Shown piece after piece: positions 1 to 10,369 of a stretch of DNA of 64,000 bases. Below the pieces are notes generated by a model, which was not told the origin of the DNA, searched no databases, and worked only from the letters and a program-made list of their open reading frames with translations. Both the position numbers and the translations under genes were made by a program. This stretch comes from Gammaproteobacteria bacterium Milos-ODIII6 (GTDB lineage: Bacteria > Pseudomonadota > Gammaproteobacteria > Chromatiales > Chromatiaceae), in NCBI GenBank assembly GCA_029228645.1, contig JAPTHR010000001.1:62001-126000 (forward strand), in the 5' to 3' direction. Each line of letters opens with the position of its first letter. Position 1 is the stretch's first letter.

Positions 1-339
1 TGGCTTGCGGTACGAGCCGTACATCAGGCCGCGGAACATGTGCAGATAGACGACAACGAAGAACGCGGAGGCACCGGTCGAATGCATGTACCGGATCAGC
101 CAGCCGTAATTCATGTCGCGCATGATGTACTCGACCGAGGCGAAGGCCAGTTCCGCGTCCGGCTTGTAGGCCATCGCCAGCCAAACCCCGGTCACGATCT
201 GGTTGACCAGGGCCAGCAGCGCCAGGGAACCGAAGAAATACCAGGAATTGAAGTTTTTCGGCGCGTAGTACTGGGCCAGGTGTTCGTTCCACACCTTGGT
301 CAGCGGGTAGCGCTCATCGATCCAGTTCATCAGGCTCAT
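1..339 (-). CDS. petB: Cytochrome b subunit of the bc1 complex, N-terminal part (cut by window edge)
   Basis: Reading the minus strand from an ATG at 339 gives an open frame of 113 codons that leaves the window without a stop. The protein starts [20 protein letters not shown] and continues with [19 protein letters not shown] and [20 protein letters not shown]. These match the first membrane helices of cytochrome b and include the helix B segment with a haem-ligand His. Cytochrome b is the membrane quinol-oxidising core of complex III. The start codon overlaps the stop of petA (ATGA), which indicates translational coupling. The petC gene would lie just outside the window. Confidence 0.96.
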   Translation of the reverse strand, partial: MSLMNWIDERYPLTKVWNEHLAQYYAPKNFNSWYFFGSLALLALVNQIVTGVWLAMAYKPDAELAFASVEYIMRDMNYGWLIRYMHSTGASAFFVVVYLHMFRGLMYGSYRKP

Positions 340-935
340 GCGGCACCTCCTTCGCTGTCGACGCCGATCAGGATGAGGTCGTCGGACAGGTATGTGTGTG
401 GCGGAATGACCAGGTTGGTCGGCGCGGGAACACCCTTGTAAACCCGCCCGGCCAGGTCAAAGCGCGAGCCGTGACAGGGACAGAAAAAGCCACCCTTCCA
501 GTCCGGACCCAGATCCGCAGGCGCGACCTCGGGTCGGTAGGTCGGGGAGCAGCCAAGGTGGGTGCAGATACCGACGGCCACGAGGTACTCCGGCTTGATC
601 GCACGGCTGGCGTTCTTGCAGTACTCCGGCTGCTGCGGAACCGCTGAGTCCGGATCGGCCAACTTGCCGTCGAGGGTTGCGAGATCTGCGAGGTTTTCCT
701 CGGTGCGATGCACCACCCAGCACACCTTGCCGCGCCATTTCACCCGCAACAGGGCCCCCGGCTCCAGCCCGCTGACATCCGCCTCCTCGGGCGCGCCAGC
801 GGCCTTGGCCCGCTCGGATGGGCTCCAGTTGGCGATGAACGGGACCACGGCGAACCCGGCGCCAACCGCACCGACCGCTGCCGTTGTTGCGGTGAGGAAG
901 CGGCGCTTCTTGAGGTCTACGGCTTCTGCACTCAT
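336..935 (-). CDS. petA: Rieske iron-sulfur subunit of the bc1 complex
   Basis: This 199-residue protein has the two Rieske cluster boxes, CTHLGC at residues 124-129 and CPCHG at 152-156, which supply the two Cys and two His ligands and the disulfide pair. A twin-arginine segment (KKRRFLT, residues 9-15) precedes a hydrophobic stretch, as expected for Tat-dependent insertion with an uncleaved anchor. The protein passes electrons from quinol to cytochrome c1 on the periplasmic side. It is the first gene of petABC, and a sigma70-like promoter lies about 90 bp upstream. Confidence 0.97.
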   Translation of the reverse strand: MSAEAVDLKKRRFLTATTAAVGAVGAGFAVVPFIANWSPSERAKAAGAPEEADVSGLEPGALLRVKWRGKVCWVVHRTEENLADLATLDGKLADPDSAVPQQPEYCKNASRAIKPEYLVAVGICTHLGCSPTYRPEVAPADLGPDWKGGFFCPCHGSRFDLAGRVYKGVPAPTNLVIPPHTYLSDDLILIGVDSEGGAA

Positions 936-1026
936 GAATCACTCCCGGCGGCCCGGGAAAAAGCAACCAGGGGGCTGCCCGGACCGGATCGATTAAGAAT
1001 ATTCTGAAATACCCCGGTGGGGCGCG

Positions 1027-1055
1027 ATTTTGCGCCAAGCAGAAACCACGGTCAA
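1027..1055 (-). promoter_or_regulatory. Putative sigma70 promoter of petABC
   Basis: On the minus strand TTGACC (1050-1055) and CAAAAT (1027-1032) are separated by 17 bp. This is a near-consensus -35/-10 pair with ideal spacing, located in the 146-bp gap between the Nif3-family gene and petA. It is predicted from sequence only. Confidence 0.5.
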
Positions 1056-1081
1056 GGTAGTGACATTTGTTTGTCTTGATC

Positions 1082-1828
1082 TCAAACAGGATTTTTCAGG
1101 TCGACGTAGTCATGCTGCAGGCCGAACTGCGCTGCGAGCCGCTCGCCGAGGGCGCGCACGCCGAAGCGTTCGGTCGCATGATGGCCCGCCGCGAGGTAGC
1201 TGATCCCCAGTTCATGGGCCTGGTGATAGGTCTGCTCCGAGACCTCGCCGCTGATGAAACCATCGAATCCAGCGGCAGCCGCCTCCGTGATATAGCCCTG
1301 CGCCGCGCCGGTGCACCAGGCCAGGCGCTCTATGACGCGGTCCTCGCCGATCAGGTCGACCGGGCGCTGCAGGGTCGCACCCAGGCGATCAGCGAGCACC
1401 GATGCCGGCTGCGGGCTGGCCAGCCCGCTCCCCCAGACCAGCGTTTTATCGGCCAGCGGCGCGCCCTGCAGGCCGAGCGCCCGGCCCAGGCCGGCGTTGT
1501 TGCCGACCTCGGGGTGGGCATCCAGCGGCAGGTGGTAGGCAAGCAGGCTGATGCCATGTGTCATCAACTGCCGGACCCGGCGTCCCTTCATCCCGGTCAA
1601 CAGCGGCGATTCGCCGCGCCAGAAGTAGCCATGGTGCACCAGGAGCACATCCGCGTGCAGTTCGATGGCCGCCTCGATCAGCTGCAGGCTCGCGGTGACC
1701 CCGCTGACTATCCGCCTGACCTCGACCGAGGCCTCCACCTGCAGGCCATTCGGACAGTAGTCCTCAAAACCCGCCGCCCCCAGGAAGTCATCACACCAGG
1801 CCGCCAGTTGTCGAATATCCAATGCCAC
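1082..1828 (-). CDS. Nif3/YbgI-family dinuclear metal protein
   Basis: The 248-residue protein has the Nif3 hallmarks: YCPNGLQVE near residue 24, LLVHHGYFW near 63, and a C-terminal GHHATERFG block supplying further metal ligands. Family members form toroidal hexamers with a dinuclear metal site. They are often labelled GTP cyclohydrolase 1 type 2 homologs, but the physiological reaction is uncertain. The start is a GTG at 1828 preceded by a GAGGGG stretch. It is divergent from the algW-like gene, as in many gammaproteobacteria. Confidence 0.9.
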   Translation of the reverse strand: MALDIRQLAAWCDDFLGAAGFEDYCPNGLQVEASVEVRRIVSGVTASLQLIEAAIELHADVLLVHHGYFWRGESPLLTGMKGRRVRQLMTHGISLLAYHLPLDAHPEVGNNAGLGRALGLQGAPLADKTLVWGSGLASPQPASVLADRLGATLQRPVDLIGEDRVIERLAWCTGAAQGYITEAAAAGFDGFISGEVSEQTYHQAHELGISYLAAGHHATERFGVRALGERLAAQFGLQHDYVDLKNPV

Positions 1829-1843
1829 CCCCTCGAAAGCCCT

Positions 1844-1872
1844 ATGACAGATCGTGCGCGATTCCGTAATCT
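1844..1872 (+). promoter_or_regulatory. Possible promoter of the algW-like gene
   Basis: ATGACA (1844-1849, five of six match the -35 consensus) is 17 bp from TAATCT (1867-1872, three of six for the -10). The site lies in the 73-bp divergent gap before the protease start at 1902. The -10 is weak, so this is tentative. If real, it rules out the upstream GTG at 1854 as the protease start. Confidence 0.35.
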
Positions 1873-1901
1873 ATCGATCCCCACGCACCTTGATTGCTGT
1901 A

Positions 1902-3044
1902 ATGAAACTCTACCGCCTGTTCACCTTCCTGTTCACCTCTGTTACCACCGGCCTGGCAGCTGCCCTGATCGTGCTGCTGCTGCGCCCGGACCTCTTTCAG
2001 GGCACCTGGCTGGGCGATGCCGGCGATCACACTGCCCTGGCAGGAAGCGGGAAAGGACCGGTGTCCTATGCCGATGCGGTCGCGCGCGCGGCACCCGCGG
2101 TAGTCAATGTGTACACCAGCAAGCTGACCCGGACATCCGTCAACCCGCTGTTCGAGGAGCCGCTGTTCAAACGCTTCTTCGGTGACAGCCTGAGCAAACC
2201 GACATACAGGCGGGAAAACAGCCTGGGATCGGGCGTCATCGTCAATGCCAACGGCTACATTCTGACCAACAATCATGTCATCAACGGTGCCAGCGAGATA
2301 CAGGTGGTCCTGCGGGATGGACGCCAGTTCGCCGCGCGTGTCGTTGGCAGGGACCCCGAGACCGACCTCGCGGTGCTGCAGACCGCCGGTGGTGAACTGC
2401 CGATCGCCACCTTGGGGGATTCACGCCAACTGCGCGTGGGCGACGTGGTCATGGCGATCGGCAACCCCTTCGGGGTCGGCCAGACGGTCACCATGGGCAT
2501 CGTCAGCGCCACCGGCCGCAGTGAACTCGGCATCAGCACGATCGAGAACTTCATTCAGACCGATGCCGCGATCAACCCCGGCAACTCGGGCGGCGCCCTG
2601 ATCAATGCGCGCGGTGAAGTGGTCGGCATCAACACCGCCATCTTCTCGGACACCGGCGCCTCGCACGGCATCGGCTTCGCCGTACCGGTGCGCATCGCCA
2701 AGGTGGCACTGGAACAGATATCGCAACACGGTCGCGTGATTCGCGGCTGGATCGGGATCAGCGCGCAGGAAGTGACACCGGCCCTGGCAGAGTCGTTCGG
2801 CCTGCGACAGGCCGACGGCCTGCTGATCTCGGGGGTGCTGGAGGGCGGGCCGGCAGACAAGGTCGGCATCCGGCCAGGCGACCTGTTGTTGAAGGTCGAG
2901 GGCAAACCAGCCAACCGCGCCTCGCGGGTGCTGGACCTGATTGCGGGCCGCCAGCCCGGAGACGCCCTCACCCTGACCCTGGAGCGCGCCGGGAAGACGC
3001 TGGAGGTCGAGGTCCTGGTCGCCGAACGGCCGGCGGAGCAGTAG
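1902..3044 (+). CDS. algW: DegS/AlgW-type periplasmic serine endoprotease
   Basis: The protein has 380 residues from the ATG at 1902, which gives the usual short N-terminal anchor; an in-frame GTG at 1854 is less likely. A single membrane segment (about residues 4-27) is followed by a trypsin-like domain with the triad His125 (LTNNHVING), Asp155 (ETDLAVL) and Ser229 (NPGNSGGAL), and then one PDZ domain. One PDZ plus an N-terminal anchor is the DegS/AlgW architecture rather than DegP. In relatives the enzyme senses misfolded outer-membrane proteins and makes the first cut in the anti-sigma factor RseA/MucA. The neighbourhood with hisC-hisD-hisG-murA matches the Pseudomonas algW locus. Confidence 0.93.
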   Translation: MKLYRLFTFLFTSVTTGLAAALIVLLLRPDLFQGTWLGDAGDHTALAGSGKGPVSYADAVARAAPAVVNVYTSKLTRTSVNPLFEEPLFKRFFGDSLSKPTYRRENSLGSGVIVNANGYILTNNHVINGASEIQVVLRDGRQFAARVVGRDPETDLAVLQTAGGELPIATLGDSRQLRVGDVVMAIGNPFGVGQTVTMGIVSATGRSELGISTIENFIQTDAAINPGNSGGALINARGEVVGINTAIFSDTGASHGIGFAVPVRIAKVALEQISQHGRVIRGWIGISAQEVTPALAESFGLRQADGLLISGVLEGGPADKVGIRPGDLLLKVEGKPANRASRVLDLIAGRQPGDALTLTLERAGKTLEVEVLVAERPAEQ

Positions 3045-3050
3045 CGCGAC

Positions 3051-3335
3051 GTGGGCTTCCTCGACCGCCTTTTCGGCCAGCAGCGGCGTCGCAACGACGT
3101 CGCGATCGAGATCGACATCCAGGCAGGGGTGCTGCAGCGCTGCGATGTCTGCCGCGCGGTCAGTGACAAGGGGCACGACGAGCGCCTGCCCAGCGCGGAT
3201 ACCATCGCGCACGCCCTGTTCGATCGTCAGGACCCGGCAGTGGCGGTATTCCAGGGTGATCGCAACGACCTGCTGGCGCGCCTCCGCAGCGTGCGCCGCG
3301 CAATTCCCTACAGCTGCATCTGCGAATCCAGCTGA
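3051..3335 (+). CDS. Small hypothetical protein with CxxC and C-terminal CxC
   Basis: This 94-residue frame starts with GTG six bases after the protease stop, so it is probably cotranscribed with it. It begins MGFLDRLFGQQRRR and contains CDVC near residue 31 and CIC near the C-terminus, a pattern that could bind metal or form disulfides. No signal peptide is evident. I do not recognise a named family. The tight spacing and protein-like composition argue that it is real. It converges on hisC with a 15-bp gap. Confidence 0.55.
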   Translation: MGFLDRLFGQQRRRNDVAIEIDIQAGVLQRCDVCRAVSDKGHDERLPSADTIAHALFDRQDPAVAVFQGDRNDLLARLRSVRRAIPYSCICESS

Positions 3336-3350
3336 TCCCCCGGCGCTTGT

Positions 3351-4442
3351 TCAGCCCGCGACCTCGCCAAAGGCCTTCAGCAAGGCATCGTTCTCCTGCG
3401 GGGTGCCGACCGTGGGCCGCAGACAATCGCTCAGCAGCGGGTGAGCCCCGTGCATGTTCTTGATCAGGATGCCGCGCGCCTTCATGCCCTCGAACCACTC
3501 ACCTGCCCGGCCCACCGGCGCGCGCAGCAACAGGAAGTTCGCATCCGAGCGATACACAGTGACCCCCGGCAATTCCGCAAGGGCCCGAGCGACGCGCTCG
3601 CGCTCGTCCCGGATATGAGCGGTCTGTTGGTCGAAAACGGCCTTGTGCCGCAGGGCGAAATCGGCGCTAACCTGGGTCAGCACGTTGATGTTGTACGGCA
3701 GGCGGACCTTGTCGAACTGATCCAGCCAGGCCGGAGGACCCGCCAGGAAACCGAGGCGCAGCCCGGCCAGGCCCATCTTGGACACGGTGCGCATCACCAG
3801 CAGGTTGTCGTGCTGCCCCAGGCGTGACATGAAACTGGCATCCGCAAAGGGCGCATAGGCCTCGTCGACCACCACCAGGCCAGGCGCGGCCTCGATGATC
3901 TCGAGCACGTGACTCTCGTCGAAAAGATTGCCCGTGGGGTTGTTCGGGTAGGCCAGGAACACCACTGCCGGCTGGTACTGATCCATGGCCTGTCTGATGG
4001 CCGAGACATCCAGCGAGAAGTCCTCCGCAGCCAGGGGCACACCGACATAGGGCATGCCGCAGTAGGTCGCGATCATGCGGTACATCACAAAGCCCGGGTC
4101 GACCGAGAGCACGCAGCGGCCAGGCCCCGAAAGGCTCATGCAGATCATCTGGATGATCTCGTCCGAACCGTTGCCCAGGATCAGGCGCATCCCCTCCGGC
4201 ACCCCCATGCTTTCCGCCAGGCGCGCGGCGAGCTCGCCGGCGCTGGGGTCGGGATAGCGGTTGACGTCGGTTCCGCGGATCAGCTGCGCCCATTCGTCGC
4301 GCAACCCATCCGGCCAGGTGTAGGGGTTCTCCATGGCGTCCAGTTTGACCAGGCCGGTCGCGTCCTGCACGTGATAGGCGGACAGCGCCCGGATTTCGGG
4401 GCGGATCCAGTGAGAAACGAGCTCATTGAGGATGGAGTTCAT
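3351..4442 (-). CDS. hisC: Histidinol-phosphate aminotransferase
   Basis: This 363-residue fold-type I aminotransferase converts imidazole acetol-phosphate and glutamate to histidinol-phosphate. Visible family blocks are NGSDEIIQMI, AYPNNPTGN, VVVDEAYAPF and RTVSKMGLAGLRLGF, where the Lys in VSKMG binds pyridoxal phosphate. It is the last gene of the minus-strand block murA-hisG-hisD-hisC, separated from hisD by a 184-bp gap containing a perfect hairpin. Confidence 0.96.
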   Translation of the reverse strand: MNSILNELVSHWIRPEIRALSAYHVQDATGLVKLDAMENPYTWPDGLRDEWAQLIRGTDVNRYPDPSAGELAARLAESMGVPEGMRLILGNGSDEIIQMICMSLSGPGRCVLSVDPGFVMYRMIATYCGMPYVGVPLAAEDFSLDVSAIRQAMDQYQPAVVFLAYPNNPTGNLFDESHVLEIIEAAPGLVVVDEAYAPFADASFMSRLGQHDNLLVMRTVSKMGLAGLRLGFLAGPPAWLDQFDKVRLPYNINVLTQVSADFALRHKAVFDQQTAHIRDERERVARALAELPGVTVYRSDANFLLLRAPVGRAGEWFEGMKARGILIKNMHGAHPLLSDCLRPTVGTPQENDALLKAFGEVAG

Positions 4443-4520
4443 AAGTGATTTCTTCTTTACCTCTGCCCGAAGCCTGTTCGGGTTCCGGTTCCCAGCAACG
4501 CTTCGTGGAATGGGTTCTTA

Positions 4521-4544
4521 TTACTTTTGATCTGCCAAAAGTAA
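4521..4544. repeat. Short perfect inverted repeat in the hisD-hisC gap
   Basis: TTACTTTTG (4521-4529) and CAAAAGTAA (4536-4544) form a perfect 9-bp stem with a 6-nt loop, inside the 184-bp region between hisD and hisC. The AT-rich stem stands out against GC-rich surroundings. Similar TTACTTTTG/CAAAAGTAA hairpins occur as dispersed intergenic repeats in several proteobacteria, so this may be a REP-like unit. It is not followed by a T-run, so it does not look like a classical terminator. Confidence 0.6.
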
Positions 4545-4626
4545 CAAAGTAAACGCCATTGCATTGCGGTAGACGATCCAATCTTAACCGCCCGCTGCGA
4601 GAGTCGGCCGCACAACGGCACCCAAC

Positions 4627-5928
4627 TCAATCCTTCAGTCGATACTCCGCCGACCTCGCATGCGCCTCCAGCCCCTCACCCCGCGCGAGCGTGGAGGCGG
4701 TCCGCCCAAGGGTGTCCGCGCCCTGCTCCGACACCATGATCAGGCTGGAGCGCTTCTGGAAGTCATACACCCCCAGCGGCGAGCTGAAGCGCGCGGTGCG
4801 CGAGGTCGGGAGCACGTGATTGGGTCCGGCGCAGTAATCGCCGAGCGGCTCGGAGGTGTGCCGCCCCATGAAGATGGCGCCGGCATGCCGGATCCTGTCG
4901 GAAAACGCCTGCGGATCGGCGAGCGAGAGCTCGAGGTGCTCGGGGGCGATATGGTTGGCGACTTCGGCCGCCTCGTCGAGATCGCGACAGTGGATCAGGG
5001 CCCCACGGGCGCGCAGCGCGGTCTCGATGATCTCGCGCCGTTGCATCTGTGGGAGGAGACGATCGATGCTCTGCTCCACCCTGGCGAGGAAGCCCGCATC
5101 CGGGCACAGCAGGATGGATTGCGCATCCTCGTCGTGCTCCGCCTGCGAGAACAGGTCCATCGCGACCCAGTCCGGGTCGGTGTGGCCGTCGCAGATAACC
5201 AGGATCTCGGAAGGACCGGCCACCATGTCGATGCCCACCTGGCCAAAAACGGTGCGTTTGGCGGTGGCCACGTAGATATTGCCAGGGCCGACGATCTTGT
5301 CCACCGGCGGCACCGACTCGGTCCCATAGGCCAGCGCCGCAACCGCCTGCGCCCCGCCGACCGCGAACACCTTGTCCACCCCGCACTCGTGCGCTGCCGC
5401 CAGCACCAGTTCGTTGAACTCGCCCTTCGGCGTGGGCACGACCATGACCAGTTCCTTTACGCCCGCGACCTTGGCCGGGAGAGCGTTCATCAGAACCGAC
5501 GAGGGATAAGCGGCCTTGCCGCCGGGAACGTACAGACCGACCCGGTCGAGCGGGGTCACTTTCTGCCCGAGCACGGTGCCGTCTTCCTCGGTGTACTCCC
5601 AGCTGGCGAGCAGCTGGTGCTCGGCATAGGCGCGCACGCGGTTGGCCGCGTGCTGCAGCGCCTGCTGCTGCTCCTGAGAGATACGCTGCCAGGCCTGCTC
5701 GAGACGCTCGACCGGCACCTGCAGATCGGCTGCCGTATCCGCCTGCCAGCCATCAAATCGGTTGGTGAAGTCGATCAGGGCCTGATCCCCTCGCGCACGG
5801 ATGTCGGCGATCACGTCCTGCACCACCTGATTGACCGCGCCATCCGAGACCGAGTCCCAGGCCAGTAAGGCATCCAGCTCGACTGCAAAGTCCGGGGCCG
5901 AGGTCGCCAGTTTTCTGATGTCTGCCAT
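4627..5928 (-). CDS. hisD: Histidinol dehydrogenase
   Basis: Starting at the ATG at 5928 ([10 protein letters not shown]) gives 433 residues, the usual family length; an upstream in-frame ATG at 5955 would add nine atypical residues. A GGGAAA-type ribosome site precedes 5928. The protein contains [32 protein letters not shown], the PSEILVICD segment, and [10 protein letters not shown] plus [16 protein letters not shown], which carry zinc and catalytic residues. It catalyses the last two steps of histidine synthesis, two NAD-dependent oxidations of histidinol. Confidence 0.97.
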   Translation of the reverse strand: MADIRKLATSAPDFAVELDALLAWDSVSDGAVNQVVQDVIADIRARGDQALIDFTNRFDGWQADTAADLQVPVERLEQAWQRISQEQQQALQHAANRVRAYAEHQLLASWEYTEEDGTVLGQKVTPLDRVGLYVPGGKAAYPSSVLMNALPAKVAGVKELVMVVPTPKGEFNELVLAAAHECGVDKVFAVGGAQAVAALAYGTESVPPVDKIVGPGNIYVATAKRTVFGQVGIDMVAGPSEILVICDGHTDPDWVAMDLFSQAEHDEDAQSILLCPDAGFLARVEQSIDRLLPQMQRREIIETALRARGALIHCRDLDEAAEVANHIAPEHLELSLADPQAFSDRIRHAGAIFMGRHTSEPLGDYCAGPNHVLPTSRTARFSSPLGVYDFQKRSSLIMVSEQGADTLGRTASTLARGEGLEAHARSAEYRLKD

Positions 5929-5970
5929 TGTCTTTTTCCCGCCGTATCGGAGCACTCCCTGCAGGGAGCC

Positions 5971-6612
5971 TCAATTCGCCTCGACCGCCTCGCGCATGTG
6001 CTCGACCAGCGCGGAGCAGTCGGGATGCTTCATCTTCCACGAGGCCTTGTTGACCACCAGGCGCGAGCTGATGTCATGCATGTACTCGAGGGGCACCAGG
6101 CCATTGGCCTTGAGGGTGTTACCCGATTCCACCAGATCCACGATAATGTCCGCCAGGCCGACGATGGGCGCCAGCTCCATGGAGCCGTACAGCTTTATGA
6201 TCTCGACCTGCTGGCCGCGCGCGCCGAAGAACTCGCGCGCTGCGCGCACGTACTTTGTCGCCACCCGCAGGCGGCGCGGCGTCAGGTCTGCTCCGGGAAA
6301 ACCGGCAACCCACATCTGGCAACGGGCAATACCAAGGTCGAGCGGCTCGTACAGCCCCTCGCCGCCGTGCTCCTGCAGAATGTCCTTGCCGGTCACCCCG
6401 AAATCCGCCGCCCCCCATTGCACGTAGGTGGGCACATCGGTGGCCCGGATTAGCACCAGCTTCACGTTTTCGTGATTGGTATCCAGGATGAGCTTGCGCG
6501 TCTTGTCCGCATCCTCGGCCGGCTCGATGCCGGCACGCGCGAGCAGCGGCAGGGTGTCCTTGAAGATGCGCCCCTTGGACAGGGCAATCGTGATGGGTGC
6601 AGAGAACTTCAT
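5971..6612 (-). CDS. hisG: ATP phosphoribosyltransferase, short form
   Basis: The start at 6612 ([16 protein letters not shown]) gives 213 residues and sits 4 bp after the murA stop. It contains the family motifs [18 protein letters not shown] and the PRPP-binding [14 protein letters not shown]. It lacks the C-terminal regulatory domain of long HisG. Short HisG proteins need the HisZ subunit for activity and feedback control; hisZ is not in this window. The enzyme condenses ATP and PRPP in the first step of histidine synthesis. Confidence 0.95.
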   Translation of the reverse strand: MKFSAPITIALSKGRIFKDTLPLLARAGIEPAEDADKTRKLILDTNHENVKLVLIRATDVPTYVQWGAADFGVTGKDILQEHGGEGLYEPLDLGIARCQMWVAGFPGADLTPRRLRVATKYVRAAREFFGARGQQVEIIKLYGSMELAPIVGLADIIVDLVESGNTLKANGLVPLEYMHDISSRLVVNKASWKMKHPDCSALVEHMREAVEAN

Positions 6613-6616
6613 TACT

Positions 6617-7930
<1,314 letters not shown>

Positions 7931-8083
7931 TCAGCCGATTGTGCTGAAGCCCCGGTGTTCCCTGACGACCATGGTGCCCTCGAGCGGCTCTGGCATCGCT
8001 GTCCAGCAGGCCGGTTCAACCCGAAAGGCGTCGCAAAAGGGGGGCAATGATAAAGAAAAAACGGGGGAAGTGGGTATTCGCGC

Positions 8084-8395
8084 TCAGCGGCGCGGGGAGG
8101 ACACACCCAGGATGTCGTCCAGATTGGACAGCACCGCCAGATCCATCAGGTCGGCGGGGAGGTCCTGCAGGACCAGCGACTTGTTGACCGAGCCAGCGGC
8201 CTGGACTGCCTCGAGCAATAGCGCCAGCGCCGCGCTGTTGCTCGAACTCACCTCCGCAAGGGACAGCTCGAGCTGCGGCTCCTGTTGGATCAGTCGCTGC
8301 AGTTGCGGCCAGATCTTCGGCACGCTGGAGAAATCGAGCTCACCCGACAGCTCGACCCTGCCTTGTGCCGGCTCGGACAGGCTGGCGGTTGCCAT
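8084..8395 (-). CDS. mlaB: STAS-domain protein of the Mla system
   Basis: This small cytoplasmic STAS protein (103 residues) has the segment VSSSNSAALALLLEAVQ, matching the conserved Ser/Asn loop of MlaB. MlaB binds and stabilises the MlaF ATPase in the inner-membrane MlaFEDB complex. Its start overlaps the mlaC stop by one base. The usual downstream bolA-like gene before murA is missing here. Confidence 0.85.
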   Translation of the reverse strand: MATASLSEPAQGRVELSGELDFSSVPKIWPQLQRLIQQEPQLELSLAEVSSSNSAALALLLEAVQAAGSVNKSLVLQDLPADLMDLAVLSNLDDILGVSSPRR

Positions 8396-9096
8396 CAGGC
8401 CGCCTGCTCCTGCGGGTCACCGCGAAAGCCGATGGAATCGTTCTTGTCGGCCAGCGAGCGGATGAGATTTTCGATGCCGGCCGACATGCGCTTGGCGCGG
8501 TCCTTCTCGGTGGCAGCGCCCTCGGCGATGATGCGGGCAAAGGAACTGCGGTAGTTGGTCACCAGGCTGACGTTGTCGATCACGACATCGTAGACCAGCC
8601 AGTTGCCCTCGTCCCTCGACTTGAGTCGGTAGCTGATCGGGATCGGCGGGCCGCCCGAATTGGTGATGCGCGTCGGGACCGTCACGCTGGTCGCGTTCTC
8701 CTGCGAGCGCATCGGCGGGTACTCGATCTGCTGGCCCGAATAACCGAGCAAGGCAGTCGCGTAGGTACGCACCAGCAGCTCGCGGAACTCGACGATCAGG
8801 CGCTGCTGTTGCTGGGGGGTCGCCTGGCGCCAGAAACGGCCCATCGCCGAGCGGGTCATGCTCTCGAAATCGAAACGCGGCACCACGGTGCGCTCCACCA
8901 GCGGGTAGATCAGCGACGGACTCGCTTCCAGCTCGGCCTTGCGCGCCCCGACCTCGGACAGGACCGTTTCCGCCGTGTGACGCACCACCTGCTGCGGATC
9001 GGCGAATCCAGCGGACGCATCGGTTTTGGCCTCGGCCAAGCCCAACAGAGGCCACAAGAGCCCCAACAACCCAATCCACTTGAGTGCGAATTTCAT
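8395..9096 (-). CDS. mlaC: Periplasmic phospholipid-binding protein
   Basis: The 233-residue protein begins with a signal peptide (hydrophobic core to about residue 22, ending LAEA). It contains the MlaC blocks PRFDFESMTRSAMGRFW and VDWLVYDVVIDNVSLVTNYR-like sequence (here GNWLVYDVVIDNVSLV). MlaC shuttles phospholipids between the outer-membrane MlaA complex and the inner-membrane MlaFEDB complex. It overlaps both neighbours by one base, showing a tightly coupled operon. Confidence 0.94.
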   Translation of the reverse strand: MKFALKWIGLLGLLWPLLGLAEAKTDASAGFADPQQVVRHTAETVLSEVGARKAELEASPSLIYPLVERTVVPRFDFESMTRSAMGRFWRQATPQQQQRLIVEFRELLVRTYATALLGYSGQQIEYPPMRSQENATSVTVPTRITNSGGPPIPISYRLKSRDEGNWLVYDVVIDNVSLVTNYRSSFARIIAEGAATEKDRAKRMSAGIENLIRSLADKNDSIGFRGDPQEQAA

Positions 9097-9566
9097 TACG
9101 TCCCTTCCTTTGCCTTTCCAAATATGAACTGCCCGACCACCTCTTCCAGCACCAGTGCGGACTGGGTGACGGCGATCTCACTGCCCTCGGCGAGGGTGTC
9201 CTCGCTGCCACCCGGATCGAGTCCCACATACTGCTCGCCCAACAGGCCCGCAGTCAGGATCTTGGCGAAACTGTCTTCCGGTATCCGCTCGAGGTACTGC
9301 TCCTGGATACCCATCACCACCACGGCGCGGAAATCCTCGGCATCGTAACGGATACCTGTGACCCGTCCGACTTCCACCCCTGCTATCGTCACCGGCGCCT
9401 TGACCTTTAGTCCGCCGATGTTGTCGAAGCGGGCATTCACGTCGAAGGTCTCGCCAGTGTAGGCCGTGCCGAGATTGCTTACCTGCATTGCAAGGAAAAA
9501 CAACGCCACCAGGCCCAGGGCCATGAAGACCCCGACCCAAATCTCAATCACCGTCTTCTTGTTCAT
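9096..9566 (-). CDS. mlaD: MCE-domain subunit of the Mla transporter
   Basis: The 156-residue protein has one N-terminal membrane helix (IWVGVFMALGLVALFFLA) and one MCE domain containing FDNIGGLKVKAPVTIAGV and GLLGEQYVGLDPGG, characteristic of MlaD. MlaD forms a hexameric ring that holds lipids above the MlaE permease. It ends one base into the mlaC start region. Confidence 0.95.
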   Translation of the reverse strand: MNKKTVIEIWVGVFMALGLVALFFLAMQVSNLGTAYTGETFDVNARFDNIGGLKVKAPVTIAGVEVGRVTGIRYDAEDFRAVVVMGIQEQYLERIPEDSFAKILTAGLLGEQYVGLDPGGSEDTLAEGSEIAVTQSALVLEEVVGQFIFGKAKEGT

Positions 9567-9592
9567 TGCGCTTCCTGATTACAAGGTGGGTG

Positions 9593-10369
9593 TCAGCTGA
9601 ACATCAAGGCCGTCAGCACGAAGTCGAGGCCGAGCACGGCGAGCGAGGAATGCACTACCGTGCGGGTGGTGGCCCGGCTCACGCCTTCTGATGTCGGCAC
9701 ACAATCGTAACCCTGGAATATCGCAATCCAGGTGCACACGAAACCGAACACGACCGACTTGATAACCCCGTTGATGATGTCCTCGCGAAAGTCGATCCCG
9801 TTCTGCATCCCGTTCCAGAATGCCCCCTGGTCGACGCTCAGCATGCCCCCACCGACCATCCAGCCGCCCATCACGCCGAGCATGCTGAACAGGGCTGCCA
9901 GCAGCGGCACGGACAGGAAGCCGGCGAAGAAACGCGGAGCCAGAACCCGGTGCTCGGGGTTGACCGCCATCATCTCGAGACCGGACAACTGCTCGGTGGC
10001 CTTCATCAGACCGATTTCCGCGGTGAGCGCGGAGCCCGCCCGTCCGGCAAACAGGAGCGCGGTAAGCACCGGTCCGAGCTCGCGCACCAGGGAGGCCGCC
10101 ACCATCAGGCCGAGCGCCGTCTCTCCACCGAAGCGGGACAGGATGTAGAAGCCCTGCAAACCCAACACCATCCCCACGAACAAGCCGGCCACGGCGATGA
10201 TCAGAATCGTCAACACGCCCACCGAAAACACCTGGTCGAGCAGCAGACGCGGCCGCCGCAGGATCTCGAGCAGGCCTCGCATCATCGACAACAGCAGCAG
10301 GTGGGCCCGCCCGAGGCGGGTCAATGCCTGCAGACCCCAGCCCCCGAGCTTCGCGAAGAACCCGATCAC
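9593..10369 (-). CDS. mlaE: Permease subunit of the Mla transporter
   Basis: The 258-residue protein has several hydrophobic segments and the MlaE signature blocks RELGPVLTALLFAGRAGSA and EIGLMKATEQLSGLEMMAV. The start is a GTG at 10369 overlapping the mlaF stop by four bases (GTGA). It forms the membrane channel of the phospholipid ABC transporter with the MlaF ATPase and the MlaD ring. Confidence 0.95.
   Translation of the reverse strand: MIGFFAKLGGWGLQALTRLGRAHLLLLSMMRGLLEILRRPRLLLDQVFSVGVLTILIIAVAGLFVGMVLGLQGFYILSRFGGETALGLMVAASLVRELGPVLTALLFAGRAGSALTAEIGLMKATEQLSGLEMMAVNPEHRVLAPRFFAGFLSVPLLAALFSMLGVMGGWMVGGGMLSVDQGAFWNGMQNGIDFREDIINGVIKSVVFGFVCTWIAIFQGYDCVPTSEGVSRATTRTVVHSSLAVLGLDFVLTALMFS

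Noticed and set aside
1854-1901. Upstream GTG start for the AlgW-like protease
   Set aside because: It adds 16 atypical residues before a normal membrane anchor and would overlap the likely promoter.
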